From positions 23,341,097-23,405,096 of the forward strand of contig HG738138.1 of the NCBI GenBank assembly GCA_000499405.2: a stretch of DNA of 64,000 bases. Reading direction: 5' to 3'. A program made the translations under genes and the position numbers. The notes under the pieces are model-generated. The model was not told where the DNA came from and did no database searches. It saw nothing but the letters and a program-made list of their open reading frames with translations. Shown one piece after another: positions 63,801 to 64,000 of this stretch. Within the stretch, counting starts at the first letter, position 1. Each line of letters starts with the position of its first letter. Source of the DNA: Onchocerca volvulus (Eukaryota > Nematoda > Chromadorea > Rhabditida > Onchocercidae).

Positions 63801-64000
63801 TTATACTTTTTCCATAATTTCTATTCCAATGTTTGATTAGCTTTCCACGTGTGTTTACGTGGATAGTATGAGAAAATATGTGATAATACTTCTATCAGAC
63901 AAAGTAATCACCATATGATCAAACATTCAGTACTGTAATTTTGTTATGTTTATCATTTTCAGTTTGTTTATCAATTCATGCCATTCTTTCTTTGTTGTAA

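Larger units (their letters stand above)
59354..64000. other. Gene-poor right end
   Basis: AT-rich DNA with T runs. Near 60470-60600 there is a TATATAA-like box (60481) and a (CGT)n tract (about 60552-60570), which could be the promoter and start of a gene whose exons lie beyond the window, but no exon is supported. Confidence 0.4.

Noticed and set aside
1..64000. CRISPR arrays, bacterial operons or integrated bacterial DNA
   Set aside because: No array of equal spacers, no intron-free gene clusters with ribosome binding sites; all recognised genes are spliced eukaryotic genes.

Overview
This is eukaryotic DNA: very AT-rich, with genes split into many short exons by AT-rich introns, splice acceptors of the TTTCAG type, and many A/T homopolymers and microsatellites. 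The protein families and gene style (an ACR-16-like acetylcholine receptor alpha subunit, sterol reductase, cysteine-rich extracellular modules, long introns) point to a nematode. I infer a spirurid or filarial worm, but no species can be fixed from this window. All exon borders were placed by eye from GT...AG sites and codon phase. In every model called intact, the exon lengths sum to a whole number of codons.

Layout. About 0.9-5.4 kb (minus): complete nicotinic acetylcholine receptor subunit, 10 exons. About 7.1-11.1 kb (plus): choline/ethanolamine kinase locus with intron structure kept but several frameshifts, a nonsense codon and a lost catalytic His, so a pseudogene. About 11.2-21.4 kb: gene-poor, with several small tandem repeats. 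21.4-23.5 kb (plus): small single-pass membrane protein with a 54-bp minisatellite in its intron. 26.3-36.5 kb (plus): a large unfamiliar gene of at least 18 exons encoding about 930 residues with five recurring cysteine clusters; this is the most interesting object here. 36.8-39.2 kb (plus): histidine-phosphatase-superfamily enzyme (RHGER...GHAS). 39.7-41.0 kb (minus, convergent): ribosomal protein uL2 (RPL8, rpl-2). 42.2-44.4 kb (plus): a candidate small secreted peptide and a small membrane protein with a PPPSYED tail. 44.8-51.7 kb (minus): sterol C14/delta-7 reductase family enzyme, 9 exons, 455 aa. 52.8-56.9 kb (plus, divergent from it): RNA polymerase I subunit RPA49 with a 12-nt microexon. 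57.3-58.4 kb: 3' end of a BEL/Pao retrotransposon with an LTR-like tail, followed by a 155-bp tandem duplication, a hairpin and an orphan open frame. 59.4-64 kb: no convincing gene.

The genes do not form one pathway. Housekeeping genes (rpl-2, RPA49) sit among membrane and secreted proteins. The cysteine-rich gene and the phosphatase lie on the same strand about 350 bp apart, so a nematode operon is possible but unproven. No CRISPR array, tRNA or rRNA gene was recognised.
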